From contig CAMPET010000003.1 of the NCBI GenBank assembly GCA_946803715.1, positions 101,997 through 151,117 of the forward strand: DNA of 49,121 bases. The letters are read 5' to 3'. A model generated the notes under the pieces. It had not been told where the DNA came from and did no database searches. It was given only the letters and a program-made list of their open reading frames with translations. Positions 33,801 to 46,400 of this stretch are shown piece after piece. This DNA is from Beroe ovata (lineage: Eukaryota; Ctenophora; Nuda; Beroida; Beroidae). The first letter of the stretch is position 1; each line of letters begins with the position of its first letter. The position numbers and the translations under genes are program-made.

Positions 33801-36800
33801 CGTAGCGATCGTTTCCCAGCCGTAATTGTCAATGCCATCTCACCAGATTGATACACGACACAAGTGGTTGTTTGAGAAGATCGCTGACTACTGTCAACTT
33901 GGTGTCGATGTTGTTGAAGATCAACTCCTTGACTCTGATGTGAGTATAAGTCCCAATTTTGTGTTCTCGGCTTCAGTGACGAATGTTTCGTCTGCCAATT
34001 TGATAATGTTATTTTCACTCGATACAATATTTTGAAGTCAATTCCTCGTGGGCGAAGTGCCTCGATAAAGCGCTTATTGTGGGTAAAGAAAGCCATTAGC
34101 CATACCATTGAATAATAGCGATTGAATAAAAAGAATATTCACTCGATACAGAATACAGATCGAACATTTCATTGACCTCTGATTCAAGTCATTGGGCTTA
34201 CTTGGTGTACCATTCAACTCCGCTTCTGTTGCCTTACTTGGAACTAACTTTATATTTTCTAACATACTTCTTCAATCTGCTTGCTCGATATTTGATCAAT
34301 TACCGATGGCTTGTAATAAATGGAATCTGCCACAATAGGGTCTTCGTATTTCTCCTATAATGAATGTCAATTTTCATTGCAAGCATCGACCATGATATCA
34401 GAGAGCCGCGCGGAGAGCCGCGCAATAAGGTAGTAGCTCACTTACCCGTTTCAGTTCACGTTGTTCGAAAACTTCTTCAAAGACAAGGGTGGCAGAGTTC
34501 TGTTGGTATTCCAAATACAAGAAAGTGGCAAAGACAAAAAGGGAGCACAGAAGCTGGTTGTTACCAGTGGCGATGATGTGCCACTTTGCGGCTCTTGTAT
34601 GTACTTCTTCAGACTCAACAACGAGAAAGAATTGACCGAGAAACTGCTGGATAGAGTGAGTGACTCATTCTAAATTTGAGAGGAAGTATAGTGATGTTCA
34701 ATGTTCATTTCTGTATTGCCGTATTGGACTGTTTGTAACATTGCATATTTTTAACACGATCTCGCATCTCAGGAAGTTCATTTCGGAGTGTTAGAAGCGG
34801 AAGATGGCGATATTCTGGCAGCAGTCAGAACTATGCTTGATAATCTCATTATCCCCATGTTAACGAAAAATACTAACTGGGGAAAACTTTGCCAGAATGG
34901 CTCCAAGAGTGCCAGTGTGGGTAACTTTATCAACAATCTGGAGGATTTTTCTAAACTCCTACAATCTGCGAAGTCCAATCTTTCTGAAACGTAAGTGAAT
35001 AAGATCACGATTGCTTTGGAGTAAGAGATGGTTTGCGTGACATGTGATTGTAACGAAAACTCACAGCTATGAGCAAGACGTGAATCAAATCACTTAAACT
35101 AACGCTAACATTTTAGTGCCCCTTGCAGTGTCAAGCTGAATATGCCAGATGACTTGCCTATCAAGGGACTTACAACTCCTCAGCAATACCAGAATACAGG
35201 TAAGTTCAGACTCGGATTTGTTTAGACTTGTTCCCACTTGCCAGTTTACCGAGTAGAACAGAGGCGCGCAATAGAGTGTATAACAACCGAGTATAAATGT
35301 ACATTGTACAATGTACACAGACTGCAAGTCGGTGTACATTCAGACTCGGGTTTGGAACTCATTTCTACGATTATCAGTTGAAACAGGTTATATTATGTGA
35401 CACCATCGTTTCAGCGGGTAATTTCGACCTGGTGACCCAGCTGGAAGGTATTGTAGCGGGGTGGTGCAAGCAGATCGAACAAGTTCTAGCTCAGTCTGAA
35501 CAGATGAGAAAGGAAGCTGACGACACCGGTCCTAACTCTGAGCTCGTCTACTGGAAAGAGAGGATGGCCAGCTTCAATGCGTTAGTTGACCATGACATAA
35601 TGCAATGCATTGCAACCCACCATTTACTAAAAAAAGGCGTCGGCAAAGTTCCCAAGGACTGAACTGTAACCTGTGAACTCCCGCAGTTTGCTGGACCAGA
35701 TCAAGTCACAGCCATGTAAAACGACTATCGGCATTCTGTTTGCTGCTAAGAGCAAGATCATCAAACAATGGAAAACTCTGGATGCTCGTATTACGGATGC
35801 AGCGAACGAAGCCAAAGACAATGTCAAGTACCTCTACACACTGATGAAATTCTGTAAACCACTGAAGAGAGCCAGTCCGGTGGAGATGCTGGATAGTATT
35901 CCCGGGCTGATCAATGCTATCAGGATGATCAACTCAATCTCACGATACTACAACACCTCCGAGAGAATGACCAGTCTCTTCGTGAAAGTGACCAATCAGG
36001 TGAGGCTATCACTGAAAACGTCATTTATGAAGAGGGTCATAAGTATGAACCCTCCCCTCATATTTGCACCTATTATTTCAGATGGTGAGTGCGTGTAAGA
36101 CATACATCCTCCAAGATGTAAGCAAGATCTGGGAGCTACCCCGAGATGTGGCACTCCAGCGAATTCACGACTGTCTCCACCTAAACCAAGAGTACCAAGC
36201 GTGCTTCAGAAGAACCAAGGACAAGCTCAAGGAGAGTCCCAGTGACCGACAGTTTGACTTCAGTGAGAAGTACATCTTCGGAAAGTTCGAGATTTTCGCC
36301 CGTCGGTTGGAAAAAGTTCAAGACATGCTTCAGACCATGGATCGGTTCAGTATCCTAACAGTTTCCAAGATAGAGGGTCTCGAATCTCACAACAAGCAGT
36401 GGCAGGCCGTCGTTGGTATGGCTAAAAAGAAAAACTACGACATCCTGGACCACAGAAAGCAAGAGTTTGAAGTGGACTACGATGATTTCCTTAGGGCTGT
36501 TGATCTCATGCAAACAAAGCTCCAAAAGTTCATGGAGGGATGTGTAGAGAAGCAGACAACGGTTCGTATCATAGTGTCTCGTTCCCCTTTGTCACTCTAC
36601 AGTCTATACGAGTGTGTCTCGAGATTTTTTCTAGTTTCTAACCTGTAACTTACTATCCTCTCCAGACGTGGAAATCTATCCTTGTTCTTAAGAAGTTCGA
36701 AGACATGCCTCAACTCCAGCTTGATATGGATGACAAGTGGTACAAGTGTCTCATATCTTATGGAAAGTAAGTTATATATGAATAAAAATGTGATGCAATA

Positions 36801-37408
36801 CTTCAAGTTATTAAATCCGAATTTCGGATTCCGAAATCGTGGTATCATTTTGTAGTTATTAATATCATGGAATTATTCTTTTTTCGTCAAACTCTCCTCT
36901 ACCCTCAGAGACCTGGACGTTATCCGAAAGCAGTATCAAAAGCAGAAAGAGAACCCGCCAATTCCTCGGAACATGCCTCCTATTTCTGGTAGAATTGCCT
37001 GGGCTCGTCAGCTTTACGAAGTAATTGACAAGCCCATGCAGGCTCTCGGTGCCAAGAAGCAGATTCTCAACACACCAGAAGGGAAGAAAATAGTCAAGAA
37101 TTTCAACCGTATGGCTGCTGTTCTTGTTGAATTTGAGGTATGCCTTAATGTTTGATGTGAGTGACCTTCCAAAATCCACTGTTTATGACATTCCTCTAAC
37201 CAGTAACCAGTCAGTCATACCCTCACCACCCCAATTCCAGGTTCTTTACCACCAAGGCTGGACCCAAGCTGTGGAAAAGGCCATCACCGGCCTCAAATCC
37301 TCGCTTCTGGTTGAGCACCCTGACACCAAGAAGCTGTATGTTAACATGGATCCTCAAGTGTGGGAACTGCTCCGAGAAACCCGTATCATGCTCCTCATGG
37401 ACCTTGAG
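30873..37408 (+). CDS. Dynein tail: thirteen small exons
   Basis: Exons 1-13 (37 to 480 bp each) code for about 750 residues of the tail, the part that docks the motor to the doublet and binds the intermediate chains. The start is basic and low in complexity. Then come segments such as [20 protein letters not shown] and [20 protein letters not shown], which resemble the N-terminal region of outer-arm heavy chains, and later [20 protein letters not shown], a recognisable piece of the dynein N-terminal region 1. Several introns are only about 75-150 bp. For exon 4, the acceptor at 33845-33846 (CATCTCACCAG) is required because a stop lies in frame upstream. For exon 7, the inner AG at 35127-35128 is chosen because it keeps the phase. 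Confidence 0.85.
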
Positions 37409-40400
37409 GTAACTCTCAATAGAATCATTATTCTGTGAAAAAACATTACAGTATGCTAGATTTAGTTGTAGCGGTCGGTTTGATTAATTCTGTAATGGTT
37501 TTAATCTTTCAGGTTCCTGATGCTGCCAAGTCACTCCGTGTGAACCTCTACACGATGAAACACAACTGGACACGTCTCGAGACAATTCTCAGTGATTATG
37601 ATGCTCTGATTGCGAGGATTCCCAAGATATTCTCAAAAGCAATGGGTCCCATTATTGCCCGAGTTGATGATGCCATAAAACCTGGCAAATCTATCATGTC
37701 GTGGACATCCATGAACCTGGATAACTACACGAAGAACATCTACAACGAGCTAAATAACCTGGAGAAAGTTATGAGCAGAGTGCGTGATATGCACGATGTC
37801 CAGTTGGAAAGTGTGCTCAACGCCATATCATCCTCTCCTCTTGTGGAAATTCCCAGTGACGTTGTGTACAAGGTCGATGATTTCCTCGACATGTTCGAAC
37901 GAGAGACCAAGGAGAGTGGAATCAAGTTGGCAAGACAGATGGAACTTGTGGAGTTATCGCTTCACCAGATCATCAATTATCTCAAGCAAAACTACAGTGA
38001 ACAGGACCTAGTCGGGCTGGAAGGGCAGTACAAGTGTCTAAGACCTGAGGGAAAGAACCAAACTCGATGTACCGAATGTTTGCCGTGCTGCATTTTCAAT
38101 GTTGTTCAGCACTTCCACAGCAGGGGAACAGAGGCTCTTGTGAAGTGTACCAGGAACTCACTGGACGCAATCAGGAGGCGGTTCATCATCTCTACCGCTA
38201 ACCAGTTCATGAAATCCTCAAGAGAGAGCCAGGAGCCCAAGCCACCTCTATTCTGTGCTGATATTGCTCTTGCAATTCCTCAAACTGTAATGAGACCAAG
38301 TTTGGATGACATTCAAGGATGTCTCAACAAGGCAGTTCAGATGCTTCTTCAAGCTTGTCAAGGTCTCAAGGACTGGGGCAAGCCTGACCCTGAAGATGGT
38401 AGAAATAAGATCTTCTGGAAAGCCATCAGTGAGCACAAAGACATCCAGAAAGTGGTCATAATCTTGAACACCATTGTAAACAGCACGATTGTTGAGATCA
38501 ACGCTGCTTTACAGAGTTTCGCTCACTACAACTATCTGTGGAAGGATGATAAGGATACAGATCTACAAACTTTCCTGAAAATTGATCCAACCCTCTCTGA
38601 GTTTGAAGCAAAGATCACATTCTATGAGAAAGAAGCTCTTCAAATCGTTGAGTTGTCTGCTGATAAGCAAGTCGGTGCTATTCTCCTCAAGAGTGAGCCC
38701 TTGAGAATGTCGTTGAAGGCAGAGTGTGATAATTGGAAGAATGTTTACGCAACTTGCCTCAACCAAAGGGTGAAGAAAGATATGACTGAGCTGATCGAGT
38801 TCATCAACGACATGTCCAAGAAGTTGAACCGCCAGATCACTGATTTGGATGATGTCCGGAGTGCAATGGCTGCTCTGGCTAAAATGAGGGAAGCAGAAAT
38901 TAAAGTTGACATGACTATCGGTCCGGTTGAAGAAGCATACGCTATGCTATCCCGGCATGAATGTCATGTATTGAGAGAAGAGGTCGAGGAAGTAGACACA
39001 TTGCAATACCGATGGTCGAAAGTTCTTTCTCAGTCCCATAAAGTACAGAATCATCTGTTGAGTATCCAACCTAGCTTCCGAAAGGACCTGGTTACGAACA
39101 TTGAGGTTTATAGAGACTCTGTGGACAACTTCAACGTGGACTACGCATCCAAGGGACCCATGGAAGTTGGAATAACCCCACAAGAAGCTTCTGAAAGAGT
39201 CAGCATCTTCCAAGTCAAGTTTGATGACATGTGGCAGAAATACGAGACATACTCTGGAGGCGAGGAGTTGTTTGGATTGTCTGTTACCGATTATCCAGAA
39301 TTGCACAAAGTAAAGCGAGAACTCTCCCTTCTACAGAAGTTGTATGGACTGTACAATGATGTCATTAACACAGTCAATGGGTACTACGACATTCTCTGGC
39401 ATGAAGTTGATATCGAACAAATCATGAGTGAACTTTCAGACTTCCAGAACAAGTGCAGGAAGTTGCCCAAAGGACTGAAAGATTGGGAGGCGTTCCTTGA
39501 CCTGAAACAGAAGATCGATGACTTCAGTGAGTCTTGTCCATTGCTCGAAATGATGGCCAACAAGTCAATGGAGAAACGTCACTGGGCCCGGATTGAAGAC
39601 TTGACCAAGTACAAGTTTGACATAGAAAATGAAGGATTCCAGCTGCGGGACATCATGAAAGCTCCTCTGCTTACATACAAAGAGGACATTGAAGACATCT
39701 GTGTAGCTGCAGTGAAGGAACGTGACATCGAAGGAAAACTCAAGCAGTTGACAGCTGATTGGAGTACTCAGGAGTTCTCATTTGGTCAGTTCAAAACTAG
39801 GGGTGAAATGCTCCTGAAGGGTAATGAAACAGCTGAGATCGTGTCCTTTATGGAAGATTCTCTCATGATCCTTGGTTCTCTCCTCAGTAACCGTTACAAT
39901 GCTCCGTTCAAGAAAAACATCCAGAAATGGGTTGCTGACCTCACGGGAAGTACCGAGATCATTGAGCAATGGCTAATTGTGCAGAACTTGTGGGTTTATC
40001 TCGAGGCTGTGTTTGTTGGTGGTGACATTGCCAAGCAGCTACCTCAGGAGGCTAAGAGGTTCCAGAACATTGACAAGAGCTGGGCTAAGATCATGGCCTA
40101 TGCACATGAAAACCCCAATGTTGTCCAATGCTGTGTCGGGGACGAAATGTTAGCCCAGTTGTTGCCCCATCTACTGGAACAGTTGGAGATCTGTCAGAAG
40201 TCTCTCACGGGATACCTCGAAAAGAAGAGACTTCTGTTCCCTCGATTCTTCTTCGTATCAGATCCGGCATTGCTTGAGATCCTTGGACAAGCCAGTGACT
40301 CACATACCATTCAGAACCATCTGCTGTCCGTGTTTGACAACGTGAAGAATGTTACTTTTGACGAGAAGGTCTATGATAAGATCCTTGAGATCATCTCCCA

Positions 40401-43400
40401 GGAAGGTGAAACAGTGGACCTCGTGTCCTCTGTCATGGCACAGGGAAATGTCGAGAACTGGCTTAGTAGTCTTCTAAAATCGGTACAAGAATCTGTTCAT
40501 TTCGTTATACGTACAGCAAGTATGACATTAGCGGACCCTAACTTCAAGTTAATTGAGTTCCTCTTTAACTATCAAGCTCAAGTGGGTTTACTGGGACTTC
40601 AGATGCTCTGGACGAAGGAAGCCGAGATTGCTATGAGCATGGCACGAAGCGATAAGAAGATAATGGCAACGACAGATCAGAAATTTGTAGATATGCTGAA
40701 CTTGCTTATTGAAGTAACAACCAGAGATTTGACCAAGATGGAGCGTACTAAGTTCGAAACGTACATCACAATTCACGTTCATCAACGTGATATTTTCCAT
40801 GATCTTGTAACACTTCATGTCAAATCTGTCAACGACTTTGAATGGACGAAACAGAGTCGATTCTATTTCGATGACGACAATGATATGTGCCTAATCTCCA
40901 TCACAAACGTCGATTTCTCCTACCAAAATGAGTTCCTTGGTTGTACTGATCGTCTTGTCATCACTCCACTTACTGACAGGTGTTACATATCCATTGCTCA
41001 GGCTCTTAACATGAGTTTAGGAGCAGCCCCCGCTGGACCTGCTGGTACAGGCAAGACAGAGTCGACCAAGGACATGGGTCGTTGTCTTGGGAAGTTCGTC
41101 GTTGTGTTCAACTGCTCTGATCAGATGGATTTCCGAGGACTGGGTCGTATCTACAAGGGTCTCGCCCAGTCTGGTTGTTGGGGTTGTTTCGACGAGTTCA
41201 ATCGTGTTGAGCTGCCTGTACTTTCAGTAGCTGCTCAGCAGATTGCTATTGTTCTTGGCTGTAAAAAGGAACGCAAGAGGGAGTTCATTTTCACTGATGG
41301 TGATATTGTGAGTATGGATCCTGAGTTTGGTCTTTTCTTGACCATGAATCCTGGTTATGCCGGTCGTCAGGAGCTGCCAGAGAACCTCAAGGTGAACTTC
41401 AGAACCGTGGCTATGATGGTGCCTGATCGTCAAATCATCATGAGGGTCAAGCTTGCTTCGGTTGGTTTCGTGTCTAATATTGTTTTGTCTGGAAAATTCT
41501 TCACACTCTACAAACTTTGTGAGGAACAGCTGTCAAAACAGGTTCACTACGATTTCGGGTTGAGGAACATTCTTTCTGTCTTGAGAACCATGGGTGCCTT
41601 TATGAGAGCAAACAAAGAAATGTCTGAAGATTCGATCATGATGAAAGTTATGAGAGATATGAACTTGTCGAAACTTGTTGATGAAGATGAGCCTCTCTTC
41701 TTGTCACTTATTGATGATTTATTCCCTTCACTTATCTTACCGACTGTTGGCTATCCTGAACTAGAAGGTCTTATTGCAGAAAAGGTGACTGAACTTGGGT
41801 TGGTTAACCATCCTCCATGGATTCTGAAAGTCATCCAGTTGTATGAAACCCAAAATGTGCGTCACGGTATGATGACTCTGGGTCCATCTGGTGCAGGAAA
41901 GACAAAATGTATCAACACACTACACAGAGCCATGAGTGAAATGGGTATGCCGCATAGGGAGATGAGGATGAATCCTAAAGCTATCACTGCTCCTCAAATG
42001 TTCGGTCGTCTAGATGTTGCCACCAATGACTGGACTGATGGAATTTTCTCCACTTTGTGGCGTAAGACTCTGAAGATTAAGAAAACCGACTACGTGTGGT
42101 TGCTACTCGATGGTCCTGTTGATGCTATTTGGATTGAAAACCTGAACTCTGTCCTCGACGACAACAAAACTCTGACTCTTGCCAATGGTGATCGAATTCC
42201 CATGTCACCCAATTGTAAGATCTGCTTTGAGGTCCACAACATTGATAACGCGTCACCAGCCACTGTATCTAGGAATGGTATGGTGTTCATGTCTGCATCA
42301 GTCCTGGACTACGCCCCACTCACTGAAGCGTGGCTTGTCAAACTTCCACCAATGCAAGGGGATGCTTTGCGTCCACTAATCAATGACTACTTCCCAGGAA
42401 CATATACCCTCTATGTGACAACTTTGAAACCGAAGATGGATATAATGGAGTCGATGCTGGTTGCACAGTTCATAGAGATTATAAACGGTTTGTTGCCGCC
42501 ACCAGATGCCGCCAAGCAACCAACACCAATCCACATGGAACGATTCTTCGTTTTTGCTCTCATGTGGAGTCTTGGGGCAATCCTTGAGCTTGAAGACAGG
42601 TCTAAGATGCAAGCCTTCTTCGAGGAGAAAGGTGGTCTCAATCTCCCGAAATACAAACCTGGTGAAACCATCTTCGAGTACTACGTAAATGAAGCAGGGG
42701 AATGGGATCATTGGGCTTCTAAAGTCAACAAATATGAGTACCCATCAGACAGCATTCCTAGATACGATTCTATTCTGGTACCCAATGTTGACAACACTTG
42801 TACCGAATTCCTCGTTGACACCATTGGAAAGCAGTGCAACAAGGGTGTGCTGCTCATTGGTGAAAGTGGTACTGCAAAGACCGTTATCATCAAAGCATAC
42901 TGTGCAAAATACGACCCTGAGCTTCACCTTTACAAAGCTCTTAACTTTTCCTCTGCTACAACTCCTGGTCTTTTCCAGGCTGCTGTAGAGAGTTACGTTG
43001 ACAAGAGAATGGGTAGCACTTATGGACCGCCTGCGGGAAAGAAGATGACTATCTTCGTCGATGATGTTAACATGCCAATCATTAATGAATGGGGTGATCA
43101 GATCACGAATGAGATTGTGAGACAGTTGATGGAGAATCATGGGTTTTACAATCTGGACAAGCCTGGTGACTATACCAACATTGCTGATGTTCAAGTTATG
43201 GCTGCAATGAGTCATCCAGGAGGAGGTAGAAATGATATTCCTGAACGTCTAAAGAGACAGTTCTGTACATTCAACTGTACCCTCCCCTCCGACACCAGTA
43301 TGGATCTGATTTTCAACACAATTGCAGGTGGATTCTTCATTCCTGAAAGAGGCTTCACTGCTGAGGTTTGTGAAACAGCATTGAAGCTCGTGACAGTAAC

Positions 43401-46400
43401 ACGAAGGCTTTGGCAATCTGTCAAAAGGAAGCTTCTTCCGACCCCAGCCAAGTTCCATTACATCTTCAATTTGAGGGACCTGAGCAGAATTTGGAAAGGA
43501 ATTTTGAAAGTCCAGTCTGATATTGTGACCACTTCTGACGATATGATTGCATTGTGGTACTGTGAGGTTCAGAGGGTCATATCAGACAGGTTTACCAATA
43601 TGAAGGACTGTGATTGGATACATAATGCATGTGTGGAGATTATCGCCGAAACTGAGTCCTTTGGGACAGCATACTCTGAGAAGATTCATAAGGATATTCT
43701 GTTCTGTGACTTCATGAGGGATCCTCCTGAGCCAACTGGCGAAGAACCAGATGATGCTGATTTCGAGGCTCCAAAGATATATGAGTTGACGGAAGTGAAA
43801 TCAGTTCTACCAAAACGACTGAGATCATTCCAGGAAATGTACAATGAGACTGTCCGAGGTGCTGGTATGGATCTCGTGTTCTTCAAGGACGCTGCAGTTC
43901 ATCTTGCTCGTGTGTCCCGAATATTATCAATGCCGATTGGGCATGCTATGTTGGTTGGTGTTGGTGGTTCAGGAAAACAATCGTTGACTAGGCTTGCGTC
44001 TTACATCGCAGGATATGACATATTCCAAGTCATTCTGTCGAGAACATACAATGCTCAGAACCTTCTGGACGATCTCAAGATTCTCTACAGGACTGCCGGA
44101 GTGAAAGGAAAGGGTGTTACATTTATCTTTACCGATAATGAAATCAAGGATGAGAATTTCCTTGAGTCTATGAACAATGTCATTGCGTCGGGTGAAGTTT
44201 CTGGTATGTTCCAGCGTGATGAAATTGATGAGATTTTAGGTGAACTTGGTCCTATCATGAAAAAAGCAATGCCTAAACATCCACCCACGAATGAGAACTT
44301 GTACGAATTCTTCATAAATCGTGTGAAGGAAAATCTGCACGTTGTTTTGTGCTTCTCACCTGTTGGTGAGAAGTTCAGGACCAGATCTCTCAAGTTCCCT
44401 GGACTATTCTCTGGATGTACTATGGATTGGTTCATGAGATGGCCTAAAGAAGCCCTGGTGGAGGTATCTAACCACTTCCTGAGCTCATACACCATGGATA
44501 CCCCAGAAGATGTGAAACAGAGTATTATCCACAGTATGGGTGTGATTCAAGATGGTGTTGCTGAAACTTGTGTGGAATACTTTAATAGGTTTAGGAGGCA
44601 GACTCACGTTACTCCTAAGTCTTATCTGTCCTTCTTGGCTGAATTCAAAGGTTTCTATTCGGTTAAATATGCAGAAATCAAAATGCTAGCATCTAGGATG
44701 GAAACAGGTCTTGCTAAGCTCCTTGAGGCGAGTCAGAGTGTTGCTGAACTCAGTGAGATGTTAGTAGTGAAAGAAAAAGATTTAGCTGTTGCTAGCAAAG
44801 AGGCAGATGTTGTACTACAGGAAGTGACCATCTCGGCCACTGCTGCTGAGAAAGTCAAAGCATCTGTTCAGAAGGTGAAAGATAAAGCCCAGGCTATTGT
44901 TGACGAGATTTCTAAAGACAAAGCTGTTGCTAGTACGAAATTGGCAGCTGCCGAACCTGCATTGCTTGAAGCTGAGAGGGCTCTGAGTACGATCAAAGCA
45001 GCAGATATTGCCACTGTTCGAAAGCTGGGTAAACCGCCTCATCTCATCATGCGTATCATGGACTGTGTAATTTTACTGTTCCAGAAGAGTGTAGTGAAGG
45101 TCTCAATGGATACCGACAGGCCAGGTTACATTAATACCAGTTGGAGTGAAGCCCTGAAGTTGATGGGTGACACCAAGTTCCTCTCAAATCTTCTTAATTT
45201 CCCCAAAGATACAATCAATGACGAAGTTGTTGAGTTGATAGAGCCTTACCTCGCAGAGGAAGACTTTAACTTGGAACGAGCGAAAGCTGTGTCTGGCAAT
45301 GTTGCTGGTTTGCTCAGTTGGACCCGAGCCATGTCCTTCTTCTTTAGTATCAACAAAGAGGTATTGCCTTTGAAGGCTAATCTTGCAGTACAAGAGGGCA
45401 GGCTCACAATTGCCAATCATGATTTAGCAGAAGCTCAAGGTCAGTTAGATGAAAAACAGCGCGAGTTGGATGTTGTACAAGCCAAGTTTGATGGTGCTGT
45501 ATCCCACAAACAAGCACTACTCGATGATGCAGAAGCAACGAGGCGAAAAATGACAAATGCTACTGCACTTATTGAAGGTCTTGCTGGTGAAAAGACCCGT
45601 TGGACAGAAGCAGGCTTAAGATTTAGTGATCAAATTAGGCGATTGGTCGGCGATGCACTTATGTGTACTGGGTTCTTATCATACTCTGGACCATTCAATC
45701 AGGAATTCAGAGATCTCCTCATCAAGAATTGGAAGACGATGTGTATGAAGAAGAAGATTCCTTTCTCAGAAGATCTCGATCTGATTAAAATGTTGGTGGA
45801 TAATGCTACTGCTGGTGAATGGGTTCTTCAAGGCTTGCCTACTGATAACTTATCTATTCAGAATGGTATCATTGTTACAAAATCCACCAGGTTCCCGCTC
45901 CTGATAGATCCACAGGGTCAAGCTACCATTTGGATCAAGAAAAAAGAGGGTAATAACGAGTTGACTGTATCCCAGCTCAATAACAAATACTTCAGGACAC
46001 ATCTTGAAGATGCTTTATCTTTGGGACGACCATTCCTGCTGGAAGATGTCGAGGAGGAACTTGATCCTGCTCTGGACAATGTCCTTGAGAAAAACTTCAT
46101 CAAACAGGGTTCATCATACAAGGTGAAAGTTGGGGACAAGGAGTGTGATGTGATGAGTGGTTTCCGAATGTACATCACAACAAAACTGCCAAATCCTGTT
46201 TACACGCCTGAGATATCAGCGAGGACCAGTATCATCGACTTTACTGTCACACAGAGGGGTCTTGAGGATCAGTTGCTGGGTCGTGTCATATTGACTGAGA
46301 AGGCTGAGCTTGAAAGTGAAAGGAACAAACTAATGGAAGAAGTAAACGCAAACAAAAAGAGGATGCAGGACCTTGAAGATAACTTGCTGAAGCGTCTTAC